Shown piece after piece: positions 15,477 through 22,896 of a stretch of DNA of 31,773 nucleotides. The notes under the pieces were generated by a model that ran no database searches, had not been told where the DNA came from, and saw only the letters and a list, made by a program, of their open reading frames with translations. The stretch comes from CAYMAZ01 sp964388575 (lineage in GTDB: Bacteria; Bacteroidota; Bacteroidia; Bacteroidales; DTU049), in the NCBI GenBank assembly GCA_964388575.1, contig CAYMAZ010000037.1:1-31773 (forward strand), given 5' to 3'. Both the position numbers and the translations under genes were made by a program. Numbering within the stretch: the stretch's first letter is position 1; each line of letters begins with the position of its first letter.

Positions 15477-15815
15477 ATGAAAATTGCATTTACTTCTTCA
15501 GGTCCTCATATGGACTCATTGATAGATCCCCGGTTTGGCCGGGCAGAATTTATTGTTTTATATAATGATGAAACAAAAGAAATGGAAATATTGGATAATA
15601 CTGCAATAAAAGATGTTGCTCATGGTGCTGGAACTGCAACAGCACAAAAGGTATTTGACCTGAATCCGGATGTTTTAATAACCGGAAACGGTCCCGGAGA
15701 AAATGCTGCAAAAGCATTGAAACAACTGAACATGAGAATTTTTATTCAGGCACACGATATGACATTGAGTGAAGCTTTGGAGCAGTTTGAAAAAGGAAAA
15801 TTAACGGAAATATAG
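15477..15815 (+). CDS. NifX-like protein without cysteine, orange-protein (ORP) candidate
   Basis: A 112-aa NifX-superfamily protein starting MKIAFTSSG and containing IDPRFGRAEFIV (16-27), close in style to the Desulfovibrio orange protein, plus the conserved loop ITGNGPGENAAKAL (68-81). It has no cysteine at all. The Desulfovibrio protein holds its Mo-S-Cu cluster non-covalently, so lack of cysteine is compatible with that role. The gene follows the twin ATPase genes by 22 nt and precedes the CobO-like gene by 9 nt. ORP identity is an inference from fold, motif and neighbours. Confidence 0.87.
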   Translation: MKIAFTSSGPHMDSLIDPRFGRAEFIVLYNDETKEMEILDNTAIKDVAHGAGTATAQKVFDLNPDVLITGNGPGENAAKALKQLNMRIFIQAHDMTLSEALEQFEKGKLTEI

Positions 15816-15824
15816 TTACACCTT

Positions 15825-16337
15825 ATGTTAGGGAAGATTCATTTGTATACCGGTAACGGCAAGGGTAAAACAACTGCTGCTCTTGGTTTGGCAATGCGTG
15901 CTGTTGGTGCAGGAAAAACAATTTTTATTGCCCAGTTCGTCAAGGGAATGTTTTATTCAGAACTCAATGCATTGAATAGGTTTCCGGAAATTGAACTGCA
16001 CCAGTATGGCTTGGATTGCTTTATTACAAATGAACCTGATCAGAAGGACATCGAGGCTGCAAAACATGGACTTGTAGAGACACAAAAAGCACTTTTATCA
16101 GGGAAGTTTGACGTGTATATCCTGGATGAAGTATGTATTGCGCTTTACTACAACCTATTTACTGTATCAGAACTAAAAAGCATTTTGAATAACAAGCCAG
16201 AGGAAGCGGAAATTGTTTTAACAGGCAGATATGCACCTGCTGAACTTTACGAACTGGCTGATCTGATTACTGAAATGCTGGAAATCAAACACTATTTTTC
16301 TTCGGGTATTGAAGCCCGGAAAGGTATAGAATACTAA
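15825..16337 (+). CDS. cobO: Cob(I)yrinic acid a,c-diamide adenosyltransferase (CobO/BtuR type)
   Basis: A 170-aa P-loop enzyme that transfers the adenosyl group of ATP to cob(I)alamin or its precursor, making coenzyme B12. The family-specific P-loop GNGKGKTT is at residues 10-17, followed by AALGLAMRA. FDVYILDEV (about 95-103) is the Walker B region, and the C-terminal EMLEIKHYFSSGIEARKGIEY is typical. It lacks the N-terminal extension of E. coli BtuR, as many anaerobe versions do. No other cobalamin gene is in the window, so it may serve corrinoid salvage or a special role in this operon. Gaps to its neighbours are 9 and 14 nt. Confidence 0.9.
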   Translation: MLGKIHLYTGNGKGKTTAALGLAMRAVGAGKTIFIAQFVKGMFYSELNALNRFPEIELHQYGLDCFITNEPDQKDIEAAKHGLVETQKALLSGKFDVYILDEVCIALYYNLFTVSELKSILNNKPEEAEIVLTGRYAPAELYELADLITEMLEIKHYFSSGIEARKGIEY

Positions 16338-16351
16338 TAACCTATCATGAA

Positions 16352-16603
16352 ATGAACAGTCATCCTATCCCACTGGTCGATTTGCATAAATGCACAAGAT
16401 GCGGAACCTGTATAGAAGTGTGTCAGGTCAATGCCATATCAATCATCAGAAGCCAATTTTGTTCACGATGTATTAAATATTGTCTCACAATGGAGGTTCC
16501 ATGTCATTCAGATCAGCTGGTTTTTGACTATGGTCTTTGCACAGGTTGCGGAGATTGCCAGTTAAAATGTCTGGAGGGCGCAATTAGATTAACAAACCAA
16601 TAA
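16352..16603 (+). CDS. Twelve-cysteine 4Fe-4S ferredoxin
   Basis: An 83-aa small electron carrier. Two standard motifs are present: C14-x2-C17-x2-C20-x3-C24 and C63-x2-C66-x2-C69-x3-C73, giving a 2[4Fe-4S] ferredoxin. Between them is an unusual insert with four more cysteines (C37, C40, C44, C51), which could hold a third cluster or another metal. The start ATG lies 14 nt after the cobO stop; an ATG just upstream runs into a stop after one codon. The likely role is to pass electrons to or from the Fe-S ATPases or the reductases of the operon (inference). Confidence 0.88.
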   Translation: MNSHPIPLVDLHKCTRCGTCIEVCQVNAISIIRSQFCSRCIKYCLTMEVPCHSDQLVFDYGLCTGCGDCQLKCLEGAIRLTNQ

Positions 16604-16636
16604 AAAAAATATTATTTATTAAATTATCAGAAACTT

Positions 16637-17818
16637 ATGGAAACAAAACACAAAGGATTTAACACAAAACTGATTCATGCAGGAGCATTTGAAGATGAGT
16701 TCGGAAGTGCAACAGTCCCGATCTATCAAACATCCACATTCAAATTTAAAAATGCTCAGCACGGAGCTGACTGCTTTTCAGGAAAAAGCGACGGGTATAT
16801 TTACACAAGAATCGCTAACCCGACAATCCGGGCTTTTGAAAAAAATATTGCCGAACTGGAAAACGGATTTGATGGCATTGCAACAAGTTCAGGAATGGGA
16901 GCAATCAATTCAGTGTATATGTCGTTACTGAGTGCAGGAAGTCATATCGTGAGTTCCGATTCTGTATATGGCCCTGCCAGAGGGTTGCTTGAAATGGATT
17001 TTGTAAAATTTGGCGTTGAAGCAACGTTTGTGAATACTTCGGATATTGAAAATATCAGAAAAGCCATCAGACCTGAAACGAAGGTGCTGTATATTGAAAC
17101 ACCAGCAAATCCCACCATGAATATCACCGATATTAAGGAATGTGCAAAAATTGCTCATGACCATAATATATTACTTGTGGTTGACAATACATTTTGTTCG
17201 CCTTATCTTCAGAAACCACTGGATTTGGGAGCTGACGTTGTGTTGCATTCAATTACAAAGTTTATCAATGGCCATGCAGATATCGTCGGAGGAGTCATTG
17301 TTGCAAAGGATCCTGAGGTATATAAAAAAATCAGACATTCAATGGTATATACAGGATGCAATATGGATCCCACCCAGGCATTTATGGTGCTGAGAGGGTT
17401 GAAAACATTGTCAATCCGCATTGACAGAGCTCAGGAAAATGCAATGAAAGTTGCAGATTTCCTGCAGACACATCCAATAGTGAATTGGATAAAATATCCC
17501 GGATTGAAATCACATCCTCAATATGAACTTGCACTGAAACAAATGAGCGGATTTGGTTCAATGATGAGTTTTGGGCTCAAAGGTGGATATGAATCAGGAA
17601 AGAAGCTTATGGATAATGTTCATCTTGCACTGCTGGCAGTATCTCTGGGCGGTGTGGAAACGCTTATTCAACATCCGGCTTCAATGACACATGCTGGTGT
17701 TTCTTCAGAAAACAAACTGAAAGCAGGTATCACCGATGATTTGGTCAGATTTTCAGTGGGAATTGAAGATGTAGAAGATATTATTGAGGATTTAAAATTC
17801 GGATTGGATAAAATTTAA
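16637..17818 (+). CDS. PLP-dependent Cys/Met-metabolism enzyme (methionine gamma-lyase/cystathionine gamma-synthase family)
   Basis: A 393-aa fold-type I PLP enzyme. Lys208 in HSITKFINGH is the Schiff-base lysine, D183 binds the pyridine nitrogen, Y56 and R58 (YTRIANPT) contact the phosphate, and R372 in VRFSVGIED binds the substrate carboxylate. Y111-G112 is followed by Pro113, where methionine gamma-lyases have a cysteine (YGC), so that cysteine is missing. It could be a gamma-lyase, a cystathionine gamma-lyase or synthase, or an O-acylhomoserine sulfhydrylase; sequence alone does not decide. It lies 33 nt after the ferredoxin gene and 13 nt before the flavoprotein gene, so release or use of sulfide or thiols in this operon is plausible. 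Confidence 0.88.
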   Translation: METKHKGFNTKLIHAGAFEDEFGSATVPIYQTSTFKFKNAQHGADCFSGKSDGYIYTRIANPTIRAFEKNIAELENGFDGIATSSGMGAINSVYMSLLSAGSHIVSSDSVYGPARGLLEMDFVKFGVEATFVNTSDIENIRKAIRPETKVLYIETPANPTMNITDIKECAKIAHDHNILLVVDNTFCSPYLQKPLDLGADVVLHSITKFINGHADIVGGVIVAKDPEVYKKIRHSMVYTGCNMDPTQAFMVLRGLKTLSIRIDRAQENAMKVADFLQTHPIVNWIKYPGLKSHPQYELALKQMSGFGSMMSFGLKGGYESGKKLMDNVHLALLAVSLGGVETLIQHPASMTHAGVSSENKLKAGITDDLVRFSVGIEDVEDIIEDLKFGLDKI

Positions 17819-17830
17819 AAAAAAAAAAAA
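17817..17830 (+). other. Fourteen-adenine tract between two genes
   Basis: A run of 14 A begins in the PLP enzyme stop codon and ends one base before the ATG at 17832. A-rich leaders favour translation in Bacteroidota, and such runs can also vary in length by slippage. Confidence 0.6.
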
Positions 17831-17831
17831 T

Positions 17832-19184
17832 ATGAAGAATACAGATGTATTAATAATCGGAGGAAGTGCAGCAGGCATGGTCGTTGCACTTACAGCCAAA
17901 ATGTATTGGAATGACAAAGATCTTACACTCATTAAGAAACAAAAGGATGTGATGGTTCCCTGCGGAATTCCATATATTTTTGGAACGCTTGGAACAAGTG
18001 AAAAAAATATTATGCCGGTCGACGCAATGATGGATAAAAACGGAGTCACTTCAGTTGTTGATGAAGTTGTCAGTGTCAATACCAAAGAAAAAACTGCCCA
18101 TCTGAAAGGTGGTGAAGTCATTTCATATCAGAAATTAGTCATTGCAACAGGGTCAAACCCAGTGAAACCATCGTGGCTTGAAGGAGCTAATCTGGACAAT
18201 GTTTTTGTTATTCCAAAAGATCGGGAATATCTTGATTTGATGAACTCAAAGCTTCAGTCACTGAAGAAAATTGCTGTCATAGGAGCAGGATTTATTGGTG
18301 TAGAACTTTCTGACGAACTCAAAAAACGCGGGTATTCAGTGACATTAATTGAAAAATTACCTAACATTTTAAATCTTGCATTTGACGTGGAATTATCTGA
18401 TAAAATTCAGGAAATGCTCGAATCCAGGAATGTAAAAGTAATAACCGGAACGGGAATTAAACGGGTAATAGGTAACAATAAAGTCGAAAAGATTGAACTT
18501 GAAAATGGAGAAGAGTTGGAAATGGATGCTGTTGTGTTGTCAATGGGTTACCGACCAAATTCAGTGCTTGCAGCTCAGGCAGGAATTCCTGTTGATGAAG
18601 ATGGATTTGTGATTGTGGATGAGTATATGCGTACAGAAGTGGATGATGTTTTTGCTATCGGGGATTGTGCTCAGAAGCGGGATTTTGTTACACGACGCAG
18701 AGTGCCCACAATGCTTGCATCAACGGCTTGTGCCGAAGCACGTATTGCAGGAATGAATTTATTTCACCTGAATGTTGTAAAGACATTCAGCGGTACCATA
18801 GCGATCTATTCAACAGCCCTGGATGATGCCGGATTCGGAACAGCTGGTGTGACAGAACAAAGAGCTCAGGATGAGGATCTTGAAGTCGTAACAGGCTTTT
18901 TTGAGGGAGTGAACAGACATCCCGGTAATTTGCCAGAAATGCACAAACAAATTGTGAAACTCATTGCAGCAAAACATTCAGGTGTGATCGTTGGTGGCGA
19001 AGTTATCGGCGGACGCGAAGCAGGAGAACTGACCAATGTAATTGGTCTTGCAATTCAGAACAGAATGTCTGTGAATTCCTTTTTGACTATGCAAATTGGA
19101 ACACATCCATGCCTCACAGCTTCCCCTGCAGCTTATCCGTTAATCAAAGCAGCCGAACAGATTGCAATGAAACTGAAAAAGTAG
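17832..19184 (+). CDS. CoA-disulfide reductase/NADH oxidase-like FAD-dependent oxidoreductase
   Basis: A 450-aa flavoenzyme of the pyridine-nucleotide-disulfide oxidoreductase class with a single redox cysteine. The FAD-binding motif is GGSAAG (10-15), the NAD(P)-binding motif VIGAGFIGVE (149-158), the second FAD motif VFAIGDCA (273-280), and the dimerisation domain fills the C-terminus. Cys44 in VPCGIPYIFG aligns with the active cysteine of CoA-disulfide reductases, NADH peroxidases and NAD(P)H sulfur reductases. There is no rhodanese domain. Likely substrates are CoA-disulfide, polysulfide, sulfur, oxygen or peroxide. Tight coupling to the PLP sulfur enzyme favours a sulfur role (inference). 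Confidence 0.87.
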   Translation: MKNTDVLIIGGSAAGMVVALTAKMYWNDKDLTLIKKQKDVMVPCGIPYIFGTLGTSEKNIMPVDAMMDKNGVTSVVDEVVSVNTKEKTAHLKGGEVISYQKLVIATGSNPVKPSWLEGANLDNVFVIPKDREYLDLMNSKLQSLKKIAVIGAGFIGVELSDELKKRGYSVTLIEKLPNILNLAFDVELSDKIQEMLESRNVKVITGTGIKRVIGNNKVEKIELENGEELEMDAVVLSMGYRPNSVLAAQAGIPVDEDGFVIVDEYMRTEVDDVFAIGDCAQKRDFVTRRRVPTMLASTACAEARIAGMNLFHLNVVKTFSGTIAIYSTALDDAGFGTAGVTEQRAQDEDLEVVTGFFEGVNRHPGNLPEMHKQIVKLIAAKHSGVIVGGEVIGGREAGELTNVIGLAIQNRMSVNSFLTMQIGTHPCLTASPAAYPLIKAAEQIAMKLKK

Positions 19185-19195
19185 TATTTCAGGGA

Positions 19196-19209
19196 CGAAT
19201 TGTAATTCG
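19196..19209. promoter_or_regulatory. Palindrome over the -33 region of the TonB receptor promoter
   Basis: CGAATT-GT-AATTCG is a perfect inverted repeat with 6-bp arms. It sits just upstream of the -7 box at 19219 and covers where the -33 element should be, so it is a candidate operator. Confidence 0.45.
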
Positions 19210-19218
19210 AAATTTATT

Positions 19219-19227
19219 TATATTTGC
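19219..19227 (+). promoter_or_regulatory. -7 promoter element for the TonB receptor operon
   Basis: TATATTTGC matches TAnnTTTGC exactly, 29 nt before the ATG at 19257. A TTG at 19200-19202 could be a -33 element with a short 16-nt spacer. Confidence 0.6.
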
Positions 19228-19256
19228 AATATTGAATAATTATAACTTTTTCTATT

Positions 19257-21629
19257 ATGAAATTAATTAAAGCAATTTTGTTAACATTATTCTTTCTGCC
19301 ATTATTGGTTTTTTCCCAATCAATAAAAGGAAAAATTTACGATGAGGAAACTGGTAAAATGCTTCCCTATGCTGCTGTACTTCTTTCTCCTGTAAACAAA
19401 TCAGCAGTCAGTGACATGAACGGAGAGTTTGTAATTGTGGCAAAACAAGGTAAATATATCCTGAAGGTGACTTATTTGGGATATAAGCCCGTTGAGAAAG
19501 AGCTGGAGATTCAAGCAGGAGAAACGTTGAATCTTGAAATTCAGCTCCGGCGTGAACCCTATTTCCTGAGTGGTATTGAAGTGATTGGAGAAAAAAGTCC
19601 CAACAGAATTGTTACAGTGAACAGTATAGAAACTGAACAGCTTCAGTTGCTTGGAACAGGCGAAGTTGGTGAAGTCCTTCGCAACATTCCCAATGTTGGA
19701 GGAGTGAGAAGGGGAGGAGCTGTCCTGGACCCCGTTGTTCGTGGTTTTAAATATTCGCAGCTGGGTGTATACATTGACGGATTGTTCAGTATTGAAGGAG
19801 GTTGTCCGAACAGAATGGATCCAACAGTAAGCCGCATCGATGCTCATGACATAGAGCGTGTTGAGGTGATTAAAGGGCCTTATGCTTTAAAATACGGACC
19901 AAATTTTGGTGGTGCCATCCGTCTGATTTCCCATAATCCTGTGTTTTTCAATAATGACAAACCTGAATTTCGCCTCAATGCGTTTGCAGAAATGTCCCCT
20001 GATCTTGGAATGCGCGAACACATTCGCCTGGATGCCGGGAATAAACACACTTCTTTGATGGTATTTGGTGGTAAAACGGATCTAGGCAATTTCAAAGACG
20101 GTAACGGTGATTTGCTGAAAATGCAGGTTATGAAATACAACTTCGGATTCAAGGCATTACATCGTTTTAATGATAAAAATATGCTGAAACTGACCTATAA
20201 CAATCTTCAGGGAAGAGATGTCCTTTTTGCAGCACTGCCTATGGATGAAAGATCTGATAATACCTGGTTTGCTCATGCAGATTATCTTGGAGTCTTACCT
20301 TTTGAATCAAATAAAACGTTTTCATTTTCAATGTATTATGCTTCCGTAGAACATATCATGGATAACTTTGAACGACCCATTTCGGATACTGTGGCAGCGG
20401 TCTCAACTGTTTATGCGGAAACCATGGGCGCCAAATTCAGAAGTACATGGGATGTGACAGAATCATCTGAACTTGTTGCCGGTGCTGATTTTCACCGGAT
20501 TCAAAAAGACGGACAGCGTGTCAGAAATATGATTGCTCAGGCTCCGACACCTTCAGGGACAATTCCAAAAGCCGTTGATCAACTTTGGAACAATGCTGTA
20601 ATCAACAATACCGGTCTTTTTGGAGAGTGGAACCTTAATAAAGGCCAGCATTCTGCTTTTGTTGCTGCTCGTCTGGATTATAATCAGGCTACATCTGATG
20701 ACATTCGTGCAGTTCACCCAATGCTGGGAGAAATTTATGCATATGGAAGTGACTCAATTGCAAGTAATTTTTTCAATGTGAGTGCAAGTGCAGGATACGC
20801 TTATGATATCAGTGAACAACTTAATGCTTCAGTTGCACTTGGTAGAGGTTTGAGGAGTCCCGATATGCTTGAACGATACATCATCCTCCTTCCGGTGGGT
20901 TATGATAACTATGATTACCTGGGGAATCCTCAGCTTAGCCCTGAAGCAAACAATGAAATTGATTTGACTTTACATTATGAAAACTTTAATCTTGGAGTTG
21001 CTGAGTTCACAGTGTTTTATTCATACGTTCAGAATTATATAGCCGGACAGAGAATTCCGCCGTCACAACAAAGGCCTTTGTCTGTCGGTGTTCTTGGCGT
21101 CAAAGAATATTACAATGCTGATTATGCAACTTTTACAGGATTGGAATTTGCATATTCCACTCCAGCTCATAAAAGACTTGTTTTTTCAGCAAATGCGGCT
21201 TATACAATGGGCACAATCGGTGAAGTTGCAAAAGCTATCATTGGCCCGGCTCAACCCGTTGGTCAGCAGGTAATCGGCGATACCTTAATTCAAAATGATC
21301 CCATTGGTGAAATTCCCCCTTTTGAAGCAAATGCAAATCTGATGCTGAATCTTTTTGACAGAAAACTGGCATTAAATCTGAATACAAGAATTATTGCAGC
21401 CCAAAACAGGGTGTCTGAAGCATTTTATGAAGAAACAACACCGGGGACAGTGTTGCTGAACTTTTCCGCCAGATATAAGCTGAGTGAAAGTGTGTTTGTT
21501 TCTGGCGGTATTCATAATTTACTAAACGAGTATTATTATGAGCATCTGAACAGAAGAATGATCGGATCATCTTCTAAAATATTTGAGCCTGGGAGAAGAT
21601 TTTTTATTAATGTTACTGTAAAATTATAA
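19257..21629 (+). CDS. TonB-dependent outer-membrane receptor with OprC-type copper-site signature
   Basis: A 790-aa outer-membrane transporter energised by TonB. It has a signal peptide (1-21, ending VFSQ), a carboxypeptidase-regulatory-like domain (about 22-105) usual in Bacteroidota receptors, a plug domain (about 115-225) and a beta-barrel ending in aromatic-rich strands. The plug contains GGCPNRMDP with C183 and M187 (CxxxM), and the barrel has H366-I-M368 (HxM). In the Pseudomonas copper receptor OprC the copper ligands are a CxxxM pair and an HxM pair 180 residues further on; here the spacing is 183. This points to ionic copper uptake, in agreement with the MbnP/MbnH genes that follow. 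Only 4 nt separate it from the next gene. Confidence 0.9.
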   Translation: MKLIKAILLTLFFLPLLVFSQSIKGKIYDEETGKMLPYAAVLLSPVNKSAVSDMNGEFVIVAKQGKYILKVTYLGYKPVEKELEIQAGETLNLEIQLRREPYFLSGIEVIGEKSPNRIVTVNSIETEQLQLLGTGEVGEVLRNIPNVGGVRRGGAVLDPVVRGFKYSQLGVYIDGLFSIEGGCPNRMDPTVSRIDAHDIERVEVIKGPYALKYGPNFGGAIRLISHNPVFFNNDKPEFRLNAFAEMSPDLGMREHIRLDAGNKHTSLMVFGGKTDLGNFKDGNGDLLKMQVMKYNFGFKALHRFNDKNMLKLTYNNLQGRDVLFAALPMDERSDNTWFAHADYLGVLPFESNKTFSFSMYYASVEHIMDNFERPISDTVAAVSTVYAETMGAKFRSTWDVTESSELVAGADFHRIQKDGQRVRNMIAQAPTPSGTIPKAVDQLWNNAVINNTGLFGEWNLNKGQHSAFVAARLDYNQATSDDIRAVHPMLGEIYAYGSDSIASNFFNVSASAGYAYDISEQLNASVALGRGLRSPDMLERYIILLPVGYDNYDYLGNPQLSPEANNEIDLTLHYENFNLGVAEFTVFYSYVQNYIAGQRIPPSQQRPLSVGVLGVKEYYNADYATFTGLEFAYSTPAHKRLVFSANAAYTMGTIGEVAKAIIGPAQPVGQQVIGDTLIQNDPIGEIPPFEANANLMLNLFDRKLALNLNTRIIAAQNRVSEAFYEETTPGTVLLNFSARYKLSESVFVSGGIHNLLNEYYYEHLNRRMIGSSSKIFEPGRRFFINVTVKL

Positions 21630-21633
21630 AGCT

Positions 21634-22008
21634 ATGAAAAAGTGGATATTTCGTATGTTATTTGTTTTTACAACCTTATCTTTTTTGGCATGTGAAAAAC
21701 AAATTGATAATGTGAAAGTTACTTACAGAGTTATTGACTTTCAGGATGGTTTTAATGTTTACTACAAAACACAGTCAGACACATTATTAAATTTGAGAGT
21801 TGACGGACCATACACTCTTGCAAATCCCTGGATTGTCTCATTCTCATCTGAACCCGGAGAGATTATATATGTTTCAGTGAGAGACACTGTTGAAAATTCA
21901 TTTTCCCGAGTGCAGGTTCTTGTTGATGGAAAGATTTATAAGGAAAAAATTAGAACAAACGATAGGTTCATGCCTGTGACAGTCTCAGGAATTATTCCGT
22001 TTAATTAA
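21634..22008 (+). CDS. Small unknown lipoprotein in the copper operon
   Basis: A 124-aa lipoprotein with signal sequence and lipobox (FLAC, Cys20). The mature part is predicted beta-rich (VKVTYRVIDFQDGFNVYYK..., IIYVSVRDTVENSFSRVQVLVDG), resembling small beta-sandwich proteins with an alternating strand pattern. No family is recognised and there is no obvious metal-ligand cluster. It starts 4 nt after the receptor stop, so translation is probably coupled. It may sit at the membrane beside the receptor, but this is only inferred from position. Confidence 0.78.
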   Translation: MKKWIFRMLFVFTTLSFLACEKQIDNVKVTYRVIDFQDGFNVYYKTQSDTLLNLRVDGPYTLANPWIVSFSSEPGEIIYVSVRDTVENSFSRVQVLVDGKIYKEKIRTNDRFMPVTVSGIIPFN

Positions 22009-22019
22009 AAAATAATTCT

Positions 22020-22027
22020 TATCTTTG
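22020..22027 (+). promoter_or_regulatory. Possible internal -7 element before mbnP
   Basis: TATCTTTG matches TAnnTTTG, 24 nt before the ATG at 22052 in a 43-nt gap. No -33 TTTG is present. It could give separate expression of the MbnP/MbnH pair. Confidence 0.4.
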
Positions 22028-22051
22028 TAAGTTAATATAAATGTTACAAAT

Positions 22052-22894
22052 ATGAAAAGAGCAAACGGAACAAATTCGATGATTCAATTCACCATGTTGA
22101 TGGTGCTCATTTCATTCGTGCTGTTTTCATGTGAAAAGCCTGATCCTGTTGACGAAACTAAATACGGGAAAATCAGGTTTGAGTTTTTGCATTACTGGGA
22201 CAATCAACCTATTGTATACGATACATTGATGTATTTCAATACATCCGGCAATGAACTGATGATTAATGAAATTCAGTATTTTATTTCAGACGTCACTTTG
22301 CATTCACCATTTGGTGGCAGAATGATTAAAGACTGGACAGATATTTATTACATAGACAAAGATATTCCTTCAACACTCACATGGAATGTGTTTGACAGGA
22401 TTCCTGCCGGTAACTATTCTTCACTGAGTTTTATTTTTGGTATTCCTGCTGCAAAAAACATTCCCTATATGTATGTGAATCCACCAGAAAGGGATATGTT
22501 CTGGCCGATTTTTCTCGGTGGACCCAATGGAGGATACCATTATCTGAAACTCAATGGTAAATGGAAAGAGCAACCCCAAAATCAGATCACTCCCTTTGAT
22601 TTTCATTTGGGTGTAGGACAGATATATGCCGGAGGTGTGGTTGAAGTTGATTCCATCACCGGATTTGTTCAGAATTATTTTACTGTCAGTTTGCCCAATG
22701 CTCAATTTGCAGTTGAAGAGGACAAAACAACAGTGATTCAGATTGTGATGCACGTGGATGAATGGTTCAAAAATCCGAATGATTTCGATTTGAATCTCTG
22801 GGGTGGATACATCATGCAGAATCAGGATGCCATGCAGGCAGCCTGCCAAAATGGGAGCAATGTTTTTTCTGTGAACAATATTGAAATACAATAA
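22052..22894 (+). CDS. mbnP: MbnP-family copper-binding lipoprotein
   Basis: A 280-aa lipoprotein (lipobox LFSC, Cys27) of the MbnP family, found in methanobactin operons and in many copper-linked loci outside them. Family features are the N-terminal strand KIRFEFLHYWDNQPI, NEIQYFISDVTL (72-83), the region DMFWPIFLGGP...GYHYLKLNG (148-169), FDFHLGVGQ (182-190) and the C-terminal MHVDEWFKNPN (233-243) ending in VFSV. In studied relatives (MbnP, CorA) a tryptophan is oxidised to kynurenine and, with histidines, binds copper. Candidates are W49 and W151 with H47, H163, H185 and H234. Which tryptophan is modified cannot be told here. The gene lies 2 nt before the peroxidase gene. Confidence 0.87.
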   Translation: MKRANGTNSMIQFTMLMVLISFVLFSCEKPDPVDETKYGKIRFEFLHYWDNQPIVYDTLMYFNTSGNELMINEIQYFISDVTLHSPFGGRMIKDWTDIYYIDKDIPSTLTWNVFDRIPAGNYSSLSFIFGIPAAKNIPYMYVNPPERDMFWPIFLGGPNGGYHYLKLNGKWKEQPQNQITPFDFHLGVGQIYAGGVVEVDSITGFVQNYFTVSLPNAQFAVEEDKTTVIQIVMHVDEWFKNPNDFDLNLWGGYIMQNQDAMQAACQNGSNVFSVNNIEIQ

Positions 22895-22896
22895 TT

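Noticed and set aside
12409..15815. Nitrogen-fixation gene cluster suggested by several NifX/NifB-type proteins
   Set aside because: No nifHDKENB genes, and the NifB-like similarity concerns only the small cofactor-binding domain shared with ORP and other non-nitrogenase proteins.
17832..19184. Rhodanese-fused CoA-disulfide reductase
   Set aside because: The protein ends after the dimerisation domain; no rhodanese motif is present.
19401..19847. Reverse-strand open frame of 148 aa within the TonB receptor
   Set aside because: It is antisense to the conserved plug domain, with low-complexity non-protein-like sequence.
19185..22051. Methanobactin operon (MbnA precursor) near MbnP/MbnH
   Set aside because: The gaps at 19185-19256, 21630-21633 and 22009-22051 hold no small Cys-containing open frame, and no MbnB/MbnC-like proteins are present.
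22421..22891. 156-aa - strand open frame opposite mbnP
   Set aside because: Antisense to a conserved gene; composition and lack of motifs indicate chance.
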